A stretch of DNA of 64,000 nt from Paenisporosarcina quisquiliarum_A (GCF_043641925.1 NZ_JBHZRU010000007.1:1-64000); one strand, 5' to 3'; counted from the first letter of the stretch, positions 53,225-62,379 are shown. A program made the numbers and translations. The notes: generated from the letters alone by a model not told the origin.

Positions 53225-54799
53225 TTAAAGCAAACTATACAATTCGATGCCTTCATTCTTATCTTGGAACCATCTCATCGCAAAATCATTTTCAAATAAG
53301 AAGACATACCTGTCAAATCGATCTCTCACCAACATACTTCGTGGACTAGACATCGATTCAGTAACCTTCTCTTCATTCATAATCCATCGAGCAATTTTGT
53401 TACCAATTGGTTCCATTCGAACTTCGACGTTGTATTCGGCTCTCATACGATGTTCGAATACTTCAAATTGAAGTTGACCAACTGCACCTAAAATAACATC
53501 TTCGGTGTGCAATGTTTTGTAGTACTGTATTGCGCCTTCTTGTACGAGTTGCATAATTCCTTTGTGGAAATGCTTTGATTTCATAACGTTTTTAGCTGTT
53601 ACACGTACAAAGAGTTCAGGGGTAAATTGAGGTAACTTTTCATACATGAATGATTTTTTGCCACCAGTGATTGTATCCCCAATTTGATAACTTCCTGTGT
53701 CGTGGAGACCAATTATGTCACCAGCGACCGCTTCATTGACTGTTTCACGATCATCAGCTAAAAACTGAGTTGATTGAGTTAGTTTAAACGTTTTACCAGT
53801 TCGAGCCAAGGTAACCGTCATGCCACGTTCGAATTTACCAGAAACAATTCTTACAAAAGCAATACGGTCACGATGAGCCGGATTCATGTTTGCTTGTATT
53901 TTGAAAATAAAGCCTGAAAACTCGTCAGATACTGGATTGATTGTTACATCATTATCTGTTTTTCTTGGTTGTGGAGTTGGTGCAAATTGCAAATAGGTTT
54001 CTAAAAAGGTTTGAACACCAAAATTAGTTAATGCACTACCGAAGAATACAGGTGTCATTTCACCATTTTTAATTTTCTCAACATCGAAATCGTTACCCGC
54101 TTCATTTAACAACATAATGTCGTCCATTGCTTGTTTGTAATAAGTCGATTCCTTCATTGGATGATCAACTGCAAGCTCTCCAGTATCAGTTACTGGCAAG
54201 AAGCGATCTTTTTCTTCTGTTCTAAATTGTTCAATGCGGTTATTGTAACGATCATATATTCCTAAAAACTCTTTCCCCATACCGATTGGCCAATTCATCG
54301 CATACGATTGGATACCTAAAACTTCTTCTAACTCTTCCATTAATTCTAAAGGTTCTTTACCTTGTCGGTCCATTTTATTAATAAAAGTAAAGATTGGAAT
54401 TCCACGAAGTCGACAAACTTTAAATAGTTTAATCGTTTGCGCTTCAATCCCTTTTGCAACATCGACGATCATCACGGCACTATCAACAGCCATTAATGTT
54501 CGGTACGTATCTTCACTGAAATCTTGGTGACCAGGTGTATCTAAAATATTGATTCGGCAATCATCGTAGTCGAATTGCATAACAGACGAGGTCACAGAGA
54601 TCCCACGTTGTTTTTCAATTTCCATCCAATCGGACGTAGCGAATTTACCCGTTTTCTTTGCTTTTACAGTGCCTGCATCACGAATAGCGCCGCCAAAAAA
54701 CAACAATTTTTCGGTCATCGTTGTTTTCCCAGCATCGGGATGGGAAATAATTGCAAAGGTTCTTCTGGATTCTATTTGGTCTTGAATTTGGTTATTCAT
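53225..54799 (-). CDS. prfC: Peptide chain release factor 3
   Basis: The GTPase is 524 residues from ATG 54799, preceded by AAGGAG; the open frame extends to 54871 without support. GTP-binding motifs: SHPDAGKTTMTEK (about 19-31), the switch-I region RGISVTSSVMQFDY, DTPGHQDFSEDTYR (about 86-99), and NKMDRQGKEPLELM (about 140-153). The C-terminal RF3-specific domains follow. RF3 recycles RF1/RF2 after peptide release. The translation-factor gene is followed by its own terminator, and murE lies just upstream on the same strand. Confidence 0.95.
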   Translation of the reverse strand: MNNQIQDQIESRRTFAIISHPDAGKTTMTEKLLFFGGAIRDAGTVKAKKTGKFATSDWMEIEKQRGISVTSSVMQFDYDDCRINILDTPGHQDFSEDTYRTLMAVDSAVMIVDVAKGIEAQTIKLFKVCRLRGIPIFTFINKMDRQGKEPLELMEELEEVLGIQSYAMNWPIGMGKEFLGIYDRYNNRIEQFRTEEKDRFLPVTDTGELAVDHPMKESTYYKQAMDDIMLLNEAGNDFDVEKIKNGEMTPVFFGSALTNFGVQTFLETYLQFAPTPQPRKTDNDVTINPVSDEFSGFIFKIQANMNPAHRDRIAFVRIVSGKFERGMTVTLARTGKTFKLTQSTQFLADDRETVNEAVAGDIIGLHDTGSYQIGDTITGGKKSFMYEKLPQFTPELFVRVTAKNVMKSKHFHKGIMQLVQEGAIQYYKTLHTEDVILGAVGQLQFEVFEHRMRAEYNVEVRMEPIGNKIARWIMNEEKVTESMSSPRSMLVRDRFDRYVFLFENDFAMRWFQDKNEGIELYSLL

Positions 54800-54873
54800 A
54801 TATAATGATTCTCCTTCTTTTACCTTATTCATCATATGGAAAAATTCATAAAAATACAAGTGCAGGAACATCG

Positions 54874-54905
54874 AAAGAACCGACCATGAAACTGATCGGT
54901 TCTTT
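54874..54905 (-). terminator. Probable terminator of murE
   Basis: AAAGAACCGA / TCGGTTCTTT around a 12-base loop, three bases past the murE stop; the T-tract after it on the minus strand is weak (TTCTTTCGATG), so some read-through into prfC is possible. Confidence 0.6.
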
Positions 54906-54907
54906 CT

Positions 54908-56392
54908 TTAAGTTCGTGATGTAGAATCTTGGAATTTGAGCTTTCCTGCTGCGAGTGCAATATCCCCGTCACTATGAGGATACTTCGTACTTCCGATAAT
55001 TTGATAATCTTCGTGACCTTTACCCGCAAAGATAATCATATCTCCTGGTTCGGCAATTGAAATGGCATGTTTAACCGCTTCTTCACGATCTCCAATACAT
55101 GCATATTGGTCATGCTTCATGCCTTTTTCTAAGTCCGATAAAATCGAATCGTATGGCTCATTTCGTGGGTCGTCCGTCGTTAAAATTACATAATCAGCTA
55201 CAGATGCCTTCTCTGCCATAATTGGTCGCTTAGAACGGTCACGATTTCCACCAGTTCCAACCAAGAATATTAAACGTTTCTTTTTAAACGCCAAAACAGA
55301 TGAAATGGCTTTTTCAATTGCATCAGGTGTATGTGCATAATCAATAAAAATAGAAATAGGCAACTCACTCTCGAGTTTTTCCATTCTTCCTTTTACAGGT
55401 GGAATTTTTTCAAGTTCTTTTAGAATAGAGTCTAAAGGAATGCCTTTTGTATACAGAGCAGCAACCGCTGCTAATGCATTATAGACATTGAATTCGCCTA
55501 ATAAATTCATTCGAACTGGGAAGGTACCTTCTGGAGATTTCAAATTAAATTGTGTGCAATCTGCATGTAATTGAATATCTAATCCCTCAAAATGGGCATG
55601 TTGTTTAATTGAATAAGTCCAAACAGGAAAACTTGTTAATTCTTTTAATCGATTAGACCAAGGGTCATCAATGTTTAAAATGGCATGTTTAGACTGCTCT
55701 AAATCCTGACCAAGTTGTGAGAACAATAATGATTTAGCTTGACCGTATTGTTCCATCGTCCCATGAAAATCTAAATGATCATGTGTTAAGTTAGTAAAAA
55801 TAGCGATATCGAATTCCACGCCAGCTAGTCGGCCCAAAACAAGACCATGCGAAGATACTTCCATAATCATGGTTTCGCAACCTTCAACTTTAGCACGATG
55901 AATCATTTGTTGCGTGCTCAACGCATCACTAGTTGTATTAGCCGAATCATATAATACTCCATTTAAATTAAATCCAATTGTGCCAGTTAATGCAGACTTT
56001 ACCTGTAAGCCTTGTAGCATACTTTGTATAATACCACTTACACTCGTCTTACCATTTGTCCCTGTAATCCCAATCATCGATAAAGATTTGGAAGGGTATT
56101 GATAAAACTTTGAAGCAAGGAGGCCAACAGCACGTGTCGTATCATCGACAATCACAAGTGCAACTCGTACTAAATCAATCTCAAGATCTTTTTCCGAGAT
56201 AATGATTCGAGCACCATTTGCTATTGCTTGTTCCACAAAGTCATGTCCATCCACTGTATATCCTTTTATACAGATAAACACACAGTCTGGCTGAACACTT
56301 CTTGAGTCTACAGCAATATCCATTATTTCATTAGGTAAAGTTCCTTTAATTTGTTTAACTGGCAAACAACTGATTAAGTCAGCTGCGCGCAT
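54908..56392 (-). CDS. murE: UDP-N-acetylmuramoyl-tripeptide synthetase (MurE)
   Basis: The 494-residue ligase adds the third residue (a diamino acid) to UDP-MurNAc-L-Ala-D-Glu. Mur-ligase features: N-terminal uridine-binding domain with DIAVDSRSVQPDCVFICIKG, ATP loop GITGTNGKTSVSG (about 107-119), TNLTHDHLDFHG, and C-terminal GNRDRSKRPIMAEKA. The substrate motif, DNPR in strict meso-DAP enzymes, reads DDPRNE here (about 407-412). Known L-Lys enzymes have other residues in this place, and the Thermotoga enzyme with DDPR accepts lysine. The gene stands with an M42 peptidase and prfC, away from other division/wall genes. GGAGGAAC precedes ATG. Confidence 0.92.
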   Translation of the reverse strand: MRAADLISCLPVKQIKGTLPNEIMDIAVDSRSVQPDCVFICIKGYTVDGHDFVEQAIANGARIIISEKDLEIDLVRVALVIVDDTTRAVGLLASKFYQYPSKSLSMIGITGTNGKTSVSGIIQSMLQGLQVKSALTGTIGFNLNGVLYDSANTTSDALSTQQMIHRAKVEGCETMIMEVSSHGLVLGRLAGVEFDIAIFTNLTHDHLDFHGTMEQYGQAKSLLFSQLGQDLEQSKHAILNIDDPWSNRLKELTSFPVWTYSIKQHAHFEGLDIQLHADCTQFNLKSPEGTFPVRMNLLGEFNVYNALAAVAALYTKGIPLDSILKELEKIPPVKGRMEKLESELPISIFIDYAHTPDAIEKAISSVLAFKKKRLIFLVGTGGNRDRSKRPIMAEKASVADYVILTTDDPRNEPYDSILSDLEKGMKHDQYACIGDREEAVKHAISIAEPGDMIIFAGKGHEDYQIIGSTKYPHSDGDIALAAGKLKFQDSTSRT

Positions 56393-56403
56393 ACTTGTTC
56401 CTC

Positions 56404-57459
56404 CTATTCCAAAACCATCGGAGATTTTACATATGCTTCTAAGAGTGAAGCAGAATGTTTTAATGAATCGATATGAGTTCGCTCAAAAGCATGTGATGAT
56501 TCGATGCCTGGCCCAAACAATGCGTGTTTAACATCATATCCAGCTCGAATTGCAGCAGACGCATCAGAGCCGTAATAAGGGTAAATGTCTAACTTATATC
56601 CGATATTATGCTCTTTAGCTAAGTTGACTAAGTGACGAGTTAACTCGTAATGATAAGGACCGGATGAATCTTTCGCACAAATGGATACAGTATACTCATC
56701 AGAAGTTTGACCATCTCCAAGCGCACCCATATCAACTGCAATATACTCTACTACTTCACTTGGTATGTTTGAGTTACCACCATATCCAATTTCTTCGTTA
56801 TTAGATATGTAAAAATGTGTCGTGTAAGGTAATTGGATATTCGATGATTTGATATTTTTCATTAATTGTAATAAAAGTGCTGTACTAGCTTTGTCATCTA
56901 GATGTCTTGATTTGATAAAACCAGATTCAGTTTCTTCAAATCGTGGATCGAATGAAACGAAATCACCAACATCTATCCCAAGTTTACTTGTATCTTCTTT
57001 CGAAAATACCTTTTCATCAATACGTATTTCCATATTCTCGGCATTTCGTTCAATGGAGCCTGAGTTTTTATAAACGTGAACAGACGATTGATGCAGTAAA
57101 ATTGTTCCACGAACCTTTTTCCCTGAAGAAGTATGTATAAAACATGATTCGCCTTCCATCGCATTCCAACTAAATCCGCCGATTAATGAAAGTTTGACTC
57201 TCCCGTTACTTTTAACTTCTTTTACCATTGCCCCTAAAGTATCCGTATGAGCTGTTAATAATCTATGATTAGAATTGTTATCGCCCAATATAGTTGCTAC
57301 AATAGCACCTTTATTTGTTTTTACATAGTCTACGCTTAACTCATCTAAATAAGAAGAAATGACCTTCATCACTTCGTTTGTATAGCCTGAAGGACTTGGT
57401 GTTTCTACTAATTTTTTAAGAATGTTAATTGTCTCTCTTTCGTTAAATGAACCATACAT
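56404..57459 (-). CDS. M42-family metallopeptidase (glutamyl aminopeptidase type)
   Basis: The 351-residue protein shows the zinc-binding residues of M42 peptidases: LLTAHTDTLGAMV (about 66-78), the bridging Asp in SRHLDDKASTALLL (about 183-196), catalytic Glu pair in YISNNEEIGYGGNS (about 211-224), VDMG (about 234-237) and a late His in ESSHAFERTH (about 321-330). Such cobalt- or zinc-dependent aminopeptidases form large tetrahedral complexes in the cytosol and trim peptides. The stop lies 11 bases before murE, so the two are cotranscribed. AGGGGG stands before the ATG. Confidence 0.9.
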   Translation of the reverse strand: MYGSFNERETINILKKLVETPSPSGYTNEVMKVISSYLDELSVDYVKTNKGAIVATILGDNNSNHRLLTAHTDTLGAMVKEVKSNGRVKLSLIGGFSWNAMEGESCFIHTSSGKKVRGTILLHQSSVHVYKNSGSIERNAENMEIRIDEKVFSKEDTSKLGIDVGDFVSFDPRFEETESGFIKSRHLDDKASTALLLQLMKNIKSSNIQLPYTTHFYISNNEEIGYGGNSNIPSEVVEYIAVDMGALGDGQTSDEYTVSICAKDSSGPYHYELTRHLVNLAKEHNIGYKLDIYPYYGSDASAAIRAGYDVKHALFGPGIESSHAFERTHIDSLKHSASLLEAYVKSPMVLE

Positions 57460-57503
57460 TCATAAAACCCCCTATATATATACATCTTAACAAAATTCGG
57501 CAT

Positions 57504-57531
57504 TTTACGACACCGGCAAATCATGTATGAT
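57504..57531 (+). promoter_or_regulatory. Probable SigA promoter of the membrane kinase gene
   Basis: TTTACG (57504-57509), 16 bases, TATGAT (57526-57531). The predicted start of transcription is about 25 bases before ATG 57562. The -35 is weak. Confidence 0.45.
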
Positions 57532-57561
57532 AATGGTACTACCTATTCAATGAGGTGAACT

Positions 57562-59163
57562 ATGGAAAATACATTTATTTTACGAAAACGTAATCGATTA
57601 TTTCTAAATATATTTGCGGTCGCATTATTCATACATACATTCTCATCCATTTTCGTTCATTTTGAATTATCCATACATATCCCTTTACTTGCTATTGTCT
57701 ATTGGATTCTTTTATCCATGCTGCAAAAGATGGATGTAAATGAAAAATGGATACAATTTTTATTACTGTTTGGATTAAATGGGTACATCGTGTTAATTAA
57801 TATTGATACTCCTTATTATATCCATGTTTTATTATTCATATATCCACTATTTGTCGCTTCATTATACCATTCTGTCATCCCTAATATCATTCTTTTAGGA
57901 ATTACTTTAATGGAAATCATCTACTTTTTTAATCGATCTTTTAGCACGTTTAAACAAACTATCGATTACGCTGATTTATTTGAATTACTTTTTCTATTTT
58001 TCTTATTAGGTTTAACTGCAATCTTTCACTCAGTTTTCATTCAAAAAGCTTGGAAAAGGATGGAGGAAAACCAGTCATCGATGGAACGTGCACTCGAATC
58101 AAAAGAAGGCTATCTTCACCTGTTTTTTGAAAATGCAAAAGACAGTATTGCTGTTTTTGACCTAGAAGCTCGTGTAATCGAGGTCAATCCTGCATTTGAA
58201 CGAATGTACGGATGGACTCGAGAGGAATGCATTGGTAATCAAATCCCATTAATCCCTCCTGAGAATATTGAGGCATCAATTGAAAGAGTCCAAAGAGTGT
58301 TCGCGGGTGAAACGTTTCATTTCCTTGAAACAAAAGATATGAGGAAAGATGGAACCTACTTCGATGCACAACTTACTCTCTCACCCATTTATAATCGAGA
58401 TAACGAATTAGTAGCGATGTCCGTGATTTCTCGTGATATTTCTTACAAAAAAGAAGCTGAGCGGATGCTGGTGCAATCGGAAAAGTTAAAACTAGCGGGT
58501 GAAATCGCTGCAGGTGTAGCACATGAGATTCGTAACCCAATGACGGTTATTTCTGGATTTATTCAAATGATGAATCAAGATACTAAAAGTCCCTATCACT
58601 CTTACACACAGCTCATTCAGTCTGAACTCGGGCGAATTAATTTAATCATTAGTGAGTTTTTAGTATTAGCAAAACCTCATGTCACTACCTCAAAAGAATT
58701 TATAGTTGAAGATATTCTAAATGATGTTGTGATGTTATTTAAACCAGAATTAAATTTGCAAGCAATCGAATTAAAAGAACATATCAATTCATCGAAGACT
58801 TTTGTTTTAGGCGAACCCAATCAGATTAAACAAGTATTTATAAACATTGTTAAAAATGCCATTGAAGCATTAGGTGAAAATGGTCAATTGAATATATCTA
58901 CGGAGGTTGCGGTCCAGAATGATCGAGAGATCACCATTAGCTTTAAGGACAATGGGCCTGGTATGTCTCCCGACGTTGTTCAGCAAATTTTCGAACCTTT
59001 CTTTACAACAAAACAATCTGGAACTGGTCTTGGCATGATGATTTCTGAAAAGATCATTAAAGAACATGGAGGTTCCATCCGAATAAGTAGTAAAGTTGGA
59101 ATCGGTACGGAGGTGTCCATTTCACTTCCCTATCGAGACCGAAAAAAAATCAGTTCTTCCTAA
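57562..59163 (+). CDS. Membrane PAS sensor histidine kinase, orphan, KinB-like layout
   Basis: The 533-residue protein has about six membrane segments in the first 165 residues with only short loops, a PAS domain (about 185-300: FENAKDSIAVFDLEARVIEV, PAFERMYGWTREECIGN), a HisKA domain with the phospho-acceptor in GVAHEIRNPMTVISGFIQMM (about 317-336), and a HATPase with IVKNAIEALGENG, FKDNGPGM and GTGLGMMISEKI. The layout, membrane bundle without a big sensor loop, recalls sporulation kinase KinB; no response regulator is nearby, as for phosphorelay kinases. GAGGTG precedes the ATG. Signal not known. Confidence 0.87.
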   Translation: MENTFILRKRNRLFLNIFAVALFIHTFSSIFVHFELSIHIPLLAIVYWILLSMLQKMDVNEKWIQFLLLFGLNGYIVLINIDTPYYIHVLLFIYPLFVASLYHSVIPNIILLGITLMEIIYFFNRSFSTFKQTIDYADLFELLFLFFLLGLTAIFHSVFIQKAWKRMEENQSSMERALESKEGYLHLFFENAKDSIAVFDLEARVIEVNPAFERMYGWTREECIGNQIPLIPPENIEASIERVQRVFAGETFHFLETKDMRKDGTYFDAQLTLSPIYNRDNELVAMSVISRDISYKKEAERMLVQSEKLKLAGEIAAGVAHEIRNPMTVISGFIQMMNQDTKSPYHSYTQLIQSELGRINLIISEFLVLAKPHVTTSKEFIVEDILNDVVMLFKPELNLQAIELKEHINSSKTFVLGEPNQIKQVFINIVKNAIEALGENGQLNISTEVAVQNDREITISFKDNGPGMSPDVVQQIFEPFFTTKQSGTGLGMMISEKIIKEHGGSIRISSKVGIGTEVSISLPYRDRKKISSS

Positions 59164-59181
59164 TGGAAGAGCTGATTTTTT
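59146..59181 (+). terminator. Terminator of the membrane kinase gene
   Basis: AAAATCAGTTCTTCC pairs with GGAAGAGCTGATTTT (one G-U type mismatch) with loop TAAT, which contains the stop codon, followed by TTTC. Confidence 0.85.
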
Positions 59182-59267
59182 CATACTGTGGATAAAAGAG
59201 TAATGGTTTTATATAACATTATAAAAATTTGATTTCTGATGTGTTGAACTTGAATGATAAATTAGGT

Positions 59268-59363
59268 GGTCGGGTAGTACTTTCGCTTCCCGCGGACGAA
59301 ACACAAGCCTGTGGGGCCTAGCGTATTTCGTTATTCTGCAAGAGTCTTCAGAAATACCCGACC
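59268..59363. repeat. Intergenic element with nine-base inverted ends
   Basis: GGTCGGGTA at 59268-59276 is inverted as TACCCGACC at 59355-59363, enclosing about 78 bases with a GC-rich start (CTTCCCGCGGACGAAACACA). Its base composition differs from the AT-rich flanks. It may be a further member of the family of GC-rich repeats at 59535 and 36649, with which it shares a CCCGCGGA-like piece. Confidence 0.55.
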
Positions 59364-59534
59364 ATTATCCTACTAAAAATGCTAATTAGTCGATCATCTT
59401 CATCTTACAACTTTCGTGGCATGAAAACGTTATAATTTCTTAATGTCTAAATATTACTTTACTGATATGGCTATAATAAATTCAAATGTGTATATGATTA
59501 AAAATGCAATAATTATTTTTATATGTTCAATGTA

Positions 59535-59659
59535 GTTGATTGGAGTGGAGACGGCGACTCCGGCGGAATGAGCAAGAACTGAAGACCCTGCACTGAGCAT
59601 CGCGAGGGAAGCGGCTGAAGTCTTGCCCGCGGAAAGCGACCGTCGCAATGGAAATCAAC
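59535..59659. repeat. GC-rich intergenic repeat element, copy 2
   Basis: The 125-base element starts GTTGATTGGAGTGGAGACGG and ends in GCAATGGAAATCAAC; the ends are inverted copies of each other. Inner parts CAAGAACTGAAGACCCTGCA and AAGTCTTGCCCGCGGAAAGC match the reverse complement of the element at 36649-36881. It lies in a gene-free stretch (59164-59701) whose remaining bases show nothing else. The short open frame on the minus strand is within the repeat and not a gene. Confidence 0.8.
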
Positions 59660-59701
59660 ATTTTTTATGTTAGTCAACAATACAAAGAAAAGCCGTTCTC
59701 C

Positions 59702-61090
59702 TTAACGGAGTAACGACTTTACTAGCTTCACTTTGTTTTTATATGGTGGAAATACAATATTGATTGGCAGCTTCGTGCTTTTCTTTAATATTGATTTGGC
59801 GTGTGTAAATGCTTCAAAACTTGCTTTCCCATGATACGCATTCATACCTGAAGGTCCAACACCACCGAAAGGCATATGGGCACTTCCTACGTGCGAAATG
59901 GTATCGTTTATACATCCTCCACCGAATGGTAATTCTTCTAAGAAATAAGAAGTTGCTTTTTCATTTTCACTAAAGAAATAAGCCGCTAATGGTTTTGGTA
60001 ACTTGCGAACTTGTTGAATCGCAGTTTCCAATCGATCGTAGGTCATCACGGGTAAAATCGGTCCAAATATTTCATCTTCCATTGAAGGACTTTGCCAAGA
60101 AATGCCGTCTAAAATAGTCGGTTCGATATATAAATCGTTTGCATCCACTTTTCCTCCGAATACGATTTGAGAAGATTCCTTTTGGAGTAATTGTTCCAAT
60201 CGATTAAATTGACGAGCATTAATGATTCGGCCGTAATCCGGAGTGCTTTGACGATCTTTTCCGAAAAACTCTGTAATGGTTTTCGACAATAATTGAATGA
60301 ATCGATCTTTCACATCTTTGTGCACGAGTAAATAGTCAGGTGCGACACATGTCTGCCCTGCATTAACAAATTTACCCCAAACGATTCTTTTTGCCGCAAC
60401 TTCTAAATTTGCTGTGTGATCAATGATGGCCGGGCTTTTTCCACCCAGTTCTAAAGTAATCGGTGTTAATCTTTCTGAAGCAGCTTTCATAACCACTTTT
60501 CCAACCGCAACGCTACCAGTAAAGAAGATATAATCAAATGGCGCATGAATTAAAGCAGAAGTCTCTTCTTTCTCACCTTCAACTACACGTATATAATGTG
60601 GAGCGAATGTGCTTTCAATAATTTTGCGTATAATTTGAGCCGTGTGATAAGCAGATTCAGATGGTTTAACAATTGCACAATTCCCTCCGATTATTGCCCC
60701 GATTAATGGTTCCATTACTAGTTGAAATGGATAATTGAAAGGTCCTACGATTAAAACAGAACCATAAGGCTCACGTAAAATAAAACTTTTCGCTGGCATT
60801 AAATGAAGAGAAGTTTTTACTGGTTCAGGTTTCATCCATTCATCTAGATTTTTCAACATAAATCCAATGCTATCTAAAACGAAGCCAACCTCTGTTGCAT
60901 ATGCTTCGAATTCACTTTTTCTTAAATCTTTATACAAAGCTTCTATTATTTCTGCTTCGTGATGCTGAACAGCTTGTTTTAATTTCACCAATTGTGCTTT
61001 ACGAAATTCAGCGGACTTTGTCATCCCTTTATAGTAAAAATCATGTTGTACATTGATCATTTGTTCCACATCTTGAGCTGTAAAATTCAT
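59702..61090 (-). CDS. Aldehyde dehydrogenase (class 3 type)
   Basis: The 462-residue enzyme oxidises aldehydes with NAD(P). Visible: EPYGSVLIVGPFNYPFQLVM (about 108-127), NAD-binding FFTGSVAVGKVVMKAA, catalytic Glu in TLELGGKSPAII (about 210-221) and catalytic Cys in NAGQTCVAPDYLLV (about 240-253). The C-terminus is hydrophobic/basic (FPPYKNKVKLVKSLLR), as in class 3 members that touch membranes. Length fits. Such enzymes usually act on fatty or aromatic aldehydes. TGGAGTGA precedes ATG. It stands alone; a weak hairpin at about 59693-59721 may end its transcript. Confidence 0.92.
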   Translation of the reverse strand: MNFTAQDVEQMINVQHDFYYKGMTKSAEFRKAQLVKLKQAVQHHEAEIIEALYKDLRKSEFEAYATEVGFVLDSIGFMLKNLDEWMKPEPVKTSLHLMPAKSFILREPYGSVLIVGPFNYPFQLVMEPLIGAIIGGNCAIVKPSESAYHTAQIIRKIIESTFAPHYIRVVEGEKEETSALIHAPFDYIFFTGSVAVGKVVMKAASERLTPITLELGGKSPAIIDHTANLEVAAKRIVWGKFVNAGQTCVAPDYLLVHKDVKDRFIQLLSKTITEFFGKDRQSTPDYGRIINARQFNRLEQLLQKESSQIVFGGKVDANDLYIEPTILDGISWQSPSMEDEIFGPILPVMTYDRLETAIQQVRKLPKPLAAYFFSENEKATSYFLEELPFGGGCINDTISHVGSAHMPFGGVGPSGMNAYHGKASFEAFTHAKSILKKSTKLPINIVFPPYKNKVKLVKSLLR

Positions 61091-61178
61091 TATCTCACTC
61101 CATTTCTTATAGCCTAATAGTAGTCTTTCGCATGTTAATAATCAAAAGATTAAGAGGCTTAAACTATTCGCTTAAAAT

Positions 61179-62117
61179 CTACTCTAGTAATTGATCAATC
61201 CATTTTTGTACGATTAATCCTTCTTCAAAAGTTACGAGGTAAGCATCTTTATTTTGCATAATGGAATGACACTCTTCAAATAAGGTGGAGGCTTTGACCT
61301 TAGGCTCTATTCTTCTAGCTTCTTGATCTATTTCTGCTTCCCATAATTCCGACCAATTTTTTAAGGTCATCACTTTTTTTGTCCCATAAATTTTAAAGGA
61401 CAACATTTCTTCTTGTGCTATACCAGACTGGCCATTTATTAGGATTGGAATATTTTCATTCGTCTTACCAAATGCAATTGTACTAGTTTCACACAATTCT
61501 ATATTTTCAGGATAATTGGTTTGAAATGCCTGTATGGAAAAATGATTAAATAGTCTATACATGATTTGAAAGTAATGTGGAAATACTTCTCTTATAAAGC
61601 CACCTTGCTCGCGTGATGCAATCCATGGATTTTGCTGCCACAGTCTCGGCCAATGTGGAAAATAGGTTTGAAGCTCGATTCTTTGGATGCTTCCGAGTGT
61701 ACCATCATTTACTGCAGCCATCATGGATTGAACTGCATCACTATACATAAGCGGAAAATGCATGGCAGAATGGACATTCATTTCCTTTGTCACTTCGACC
61801 ATCCGTTCACCATCGCTTACGTCATGGGCAAGAGGTTTTTCAGATAATATATGACAGCCGTGTTTTGCAGCTAGCTCAGTCAGAGGAGCATGTTGATTAG
61901 GAGGCGTTCCAATATACACCCAGTCAGGTTTTAAAGCCCATAACTCATCTAAAGAATTCAAACTATGTAAATGATATTTTGACTTTATTTCCTGCAATCG
62001 TGTCGAATTTTCATCATACACTGCCACGATTTCACATGTAGAATGTGCCAAAATCTGATTAATAATACGTTCTCCTACAATGCCAGTTCCAATTAGTGCA
62101 AACGTTGTTTTCTTCAA
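61179..62117 (-). CDS. Gfo/Idh/MocA-family oxidoreductase
   Basis: The protein is 312 residues from a TTG at 62117, eleven bases after AAGGAG. The frame opens at a GTG (62129) that overlaps the ribosome site, and another TTG at 62126 is very close to it, so the start is uncertain. Rossmann loop ALIGTGIVGERIINQI (about 7-22 of the shorter form), then PDWVYIGTPPNQHAPLTELA and the family Lys in LSEKPLAHDVSDGE. The C-terminal beta-sheet domain is present but its catalytic His is not clear. The sugar or inositol-type substrate is unknown. It stands alone, divergent from a 47-codon gene. Confidence 0.82.
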   Translation of the reverse strand: MKKTTFALIGTGIVGERIINQILAHSTCEIVAVYDENSTRLQEIKSKYHLHSLNSLDELWALKPDWVYIGTPPNQHAPLTELAAKHGCHILSEKPLAHDVSDGERMVEVTKEMNVHSAMHFPLMYSDAVQSMMAAVNDGTLGSIQRIELQTYFPHWPRLWQQNPWIASREQGGFIREVFPHYFQIMYRLFNHFSIQAFQTNYPENIELCETSTIAFGKTNENIPILINGQSGIAQEEMLSFKIYGTKKVMTLKNWSELWEAEIDQEARRIEPKVKASTLFEECHSIMQNKDAYLVTFEEGLIVQKWIDQLLE

Positions 62118-62235
62118 GTGAATCAACACTCCTTCTAGAAAATTTGTTTCATTTTTTAAAAACTTTGTTTCAGACTGTAACTTTTACGGGTAAAGAACTG
62201 TCAAACAATTAAGAAAAATAAGGGAGGAAATACAC

Positions 62236-62379
62236 ATGTTAAAAACAGAAACTTGGTGGGAACCCATCTTTTCAGGAAGCTTAAGCTTAGGAATTAACAA
62301 AGATCGCTTAAACGAGTTAGAGGAAGAAGCGTTCATTTACTTTGATGATACTGAAGAAGTCGAAACATTGGAACAATAA
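62236..62379 (+). CDS. Small acidic protein of 47 residues, unrecognised
   Basis: This short frame was found by eye: ATG 62236 has AGGGAGGAAA ten bases upstream, and the frame ends in TAA at 62377-62379. The product has an aromatic start (LKTETWWEPIFSGSLSLGIN) and an acidic end (ELEEEAFIYFDDTEEVETLE). It is followed 35 bases later by a strong terminator reading in the same direction. A good ribosome site plus own terminator in a divergent gap argue for a real gene. No family is recognised; it may be a small regulator or adaptor. Confidence 0.7.
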   Translation: MLKTETWWEPIFSGSLSLGINKDRLNELEEEAFIYFDDTEEVETLEQ

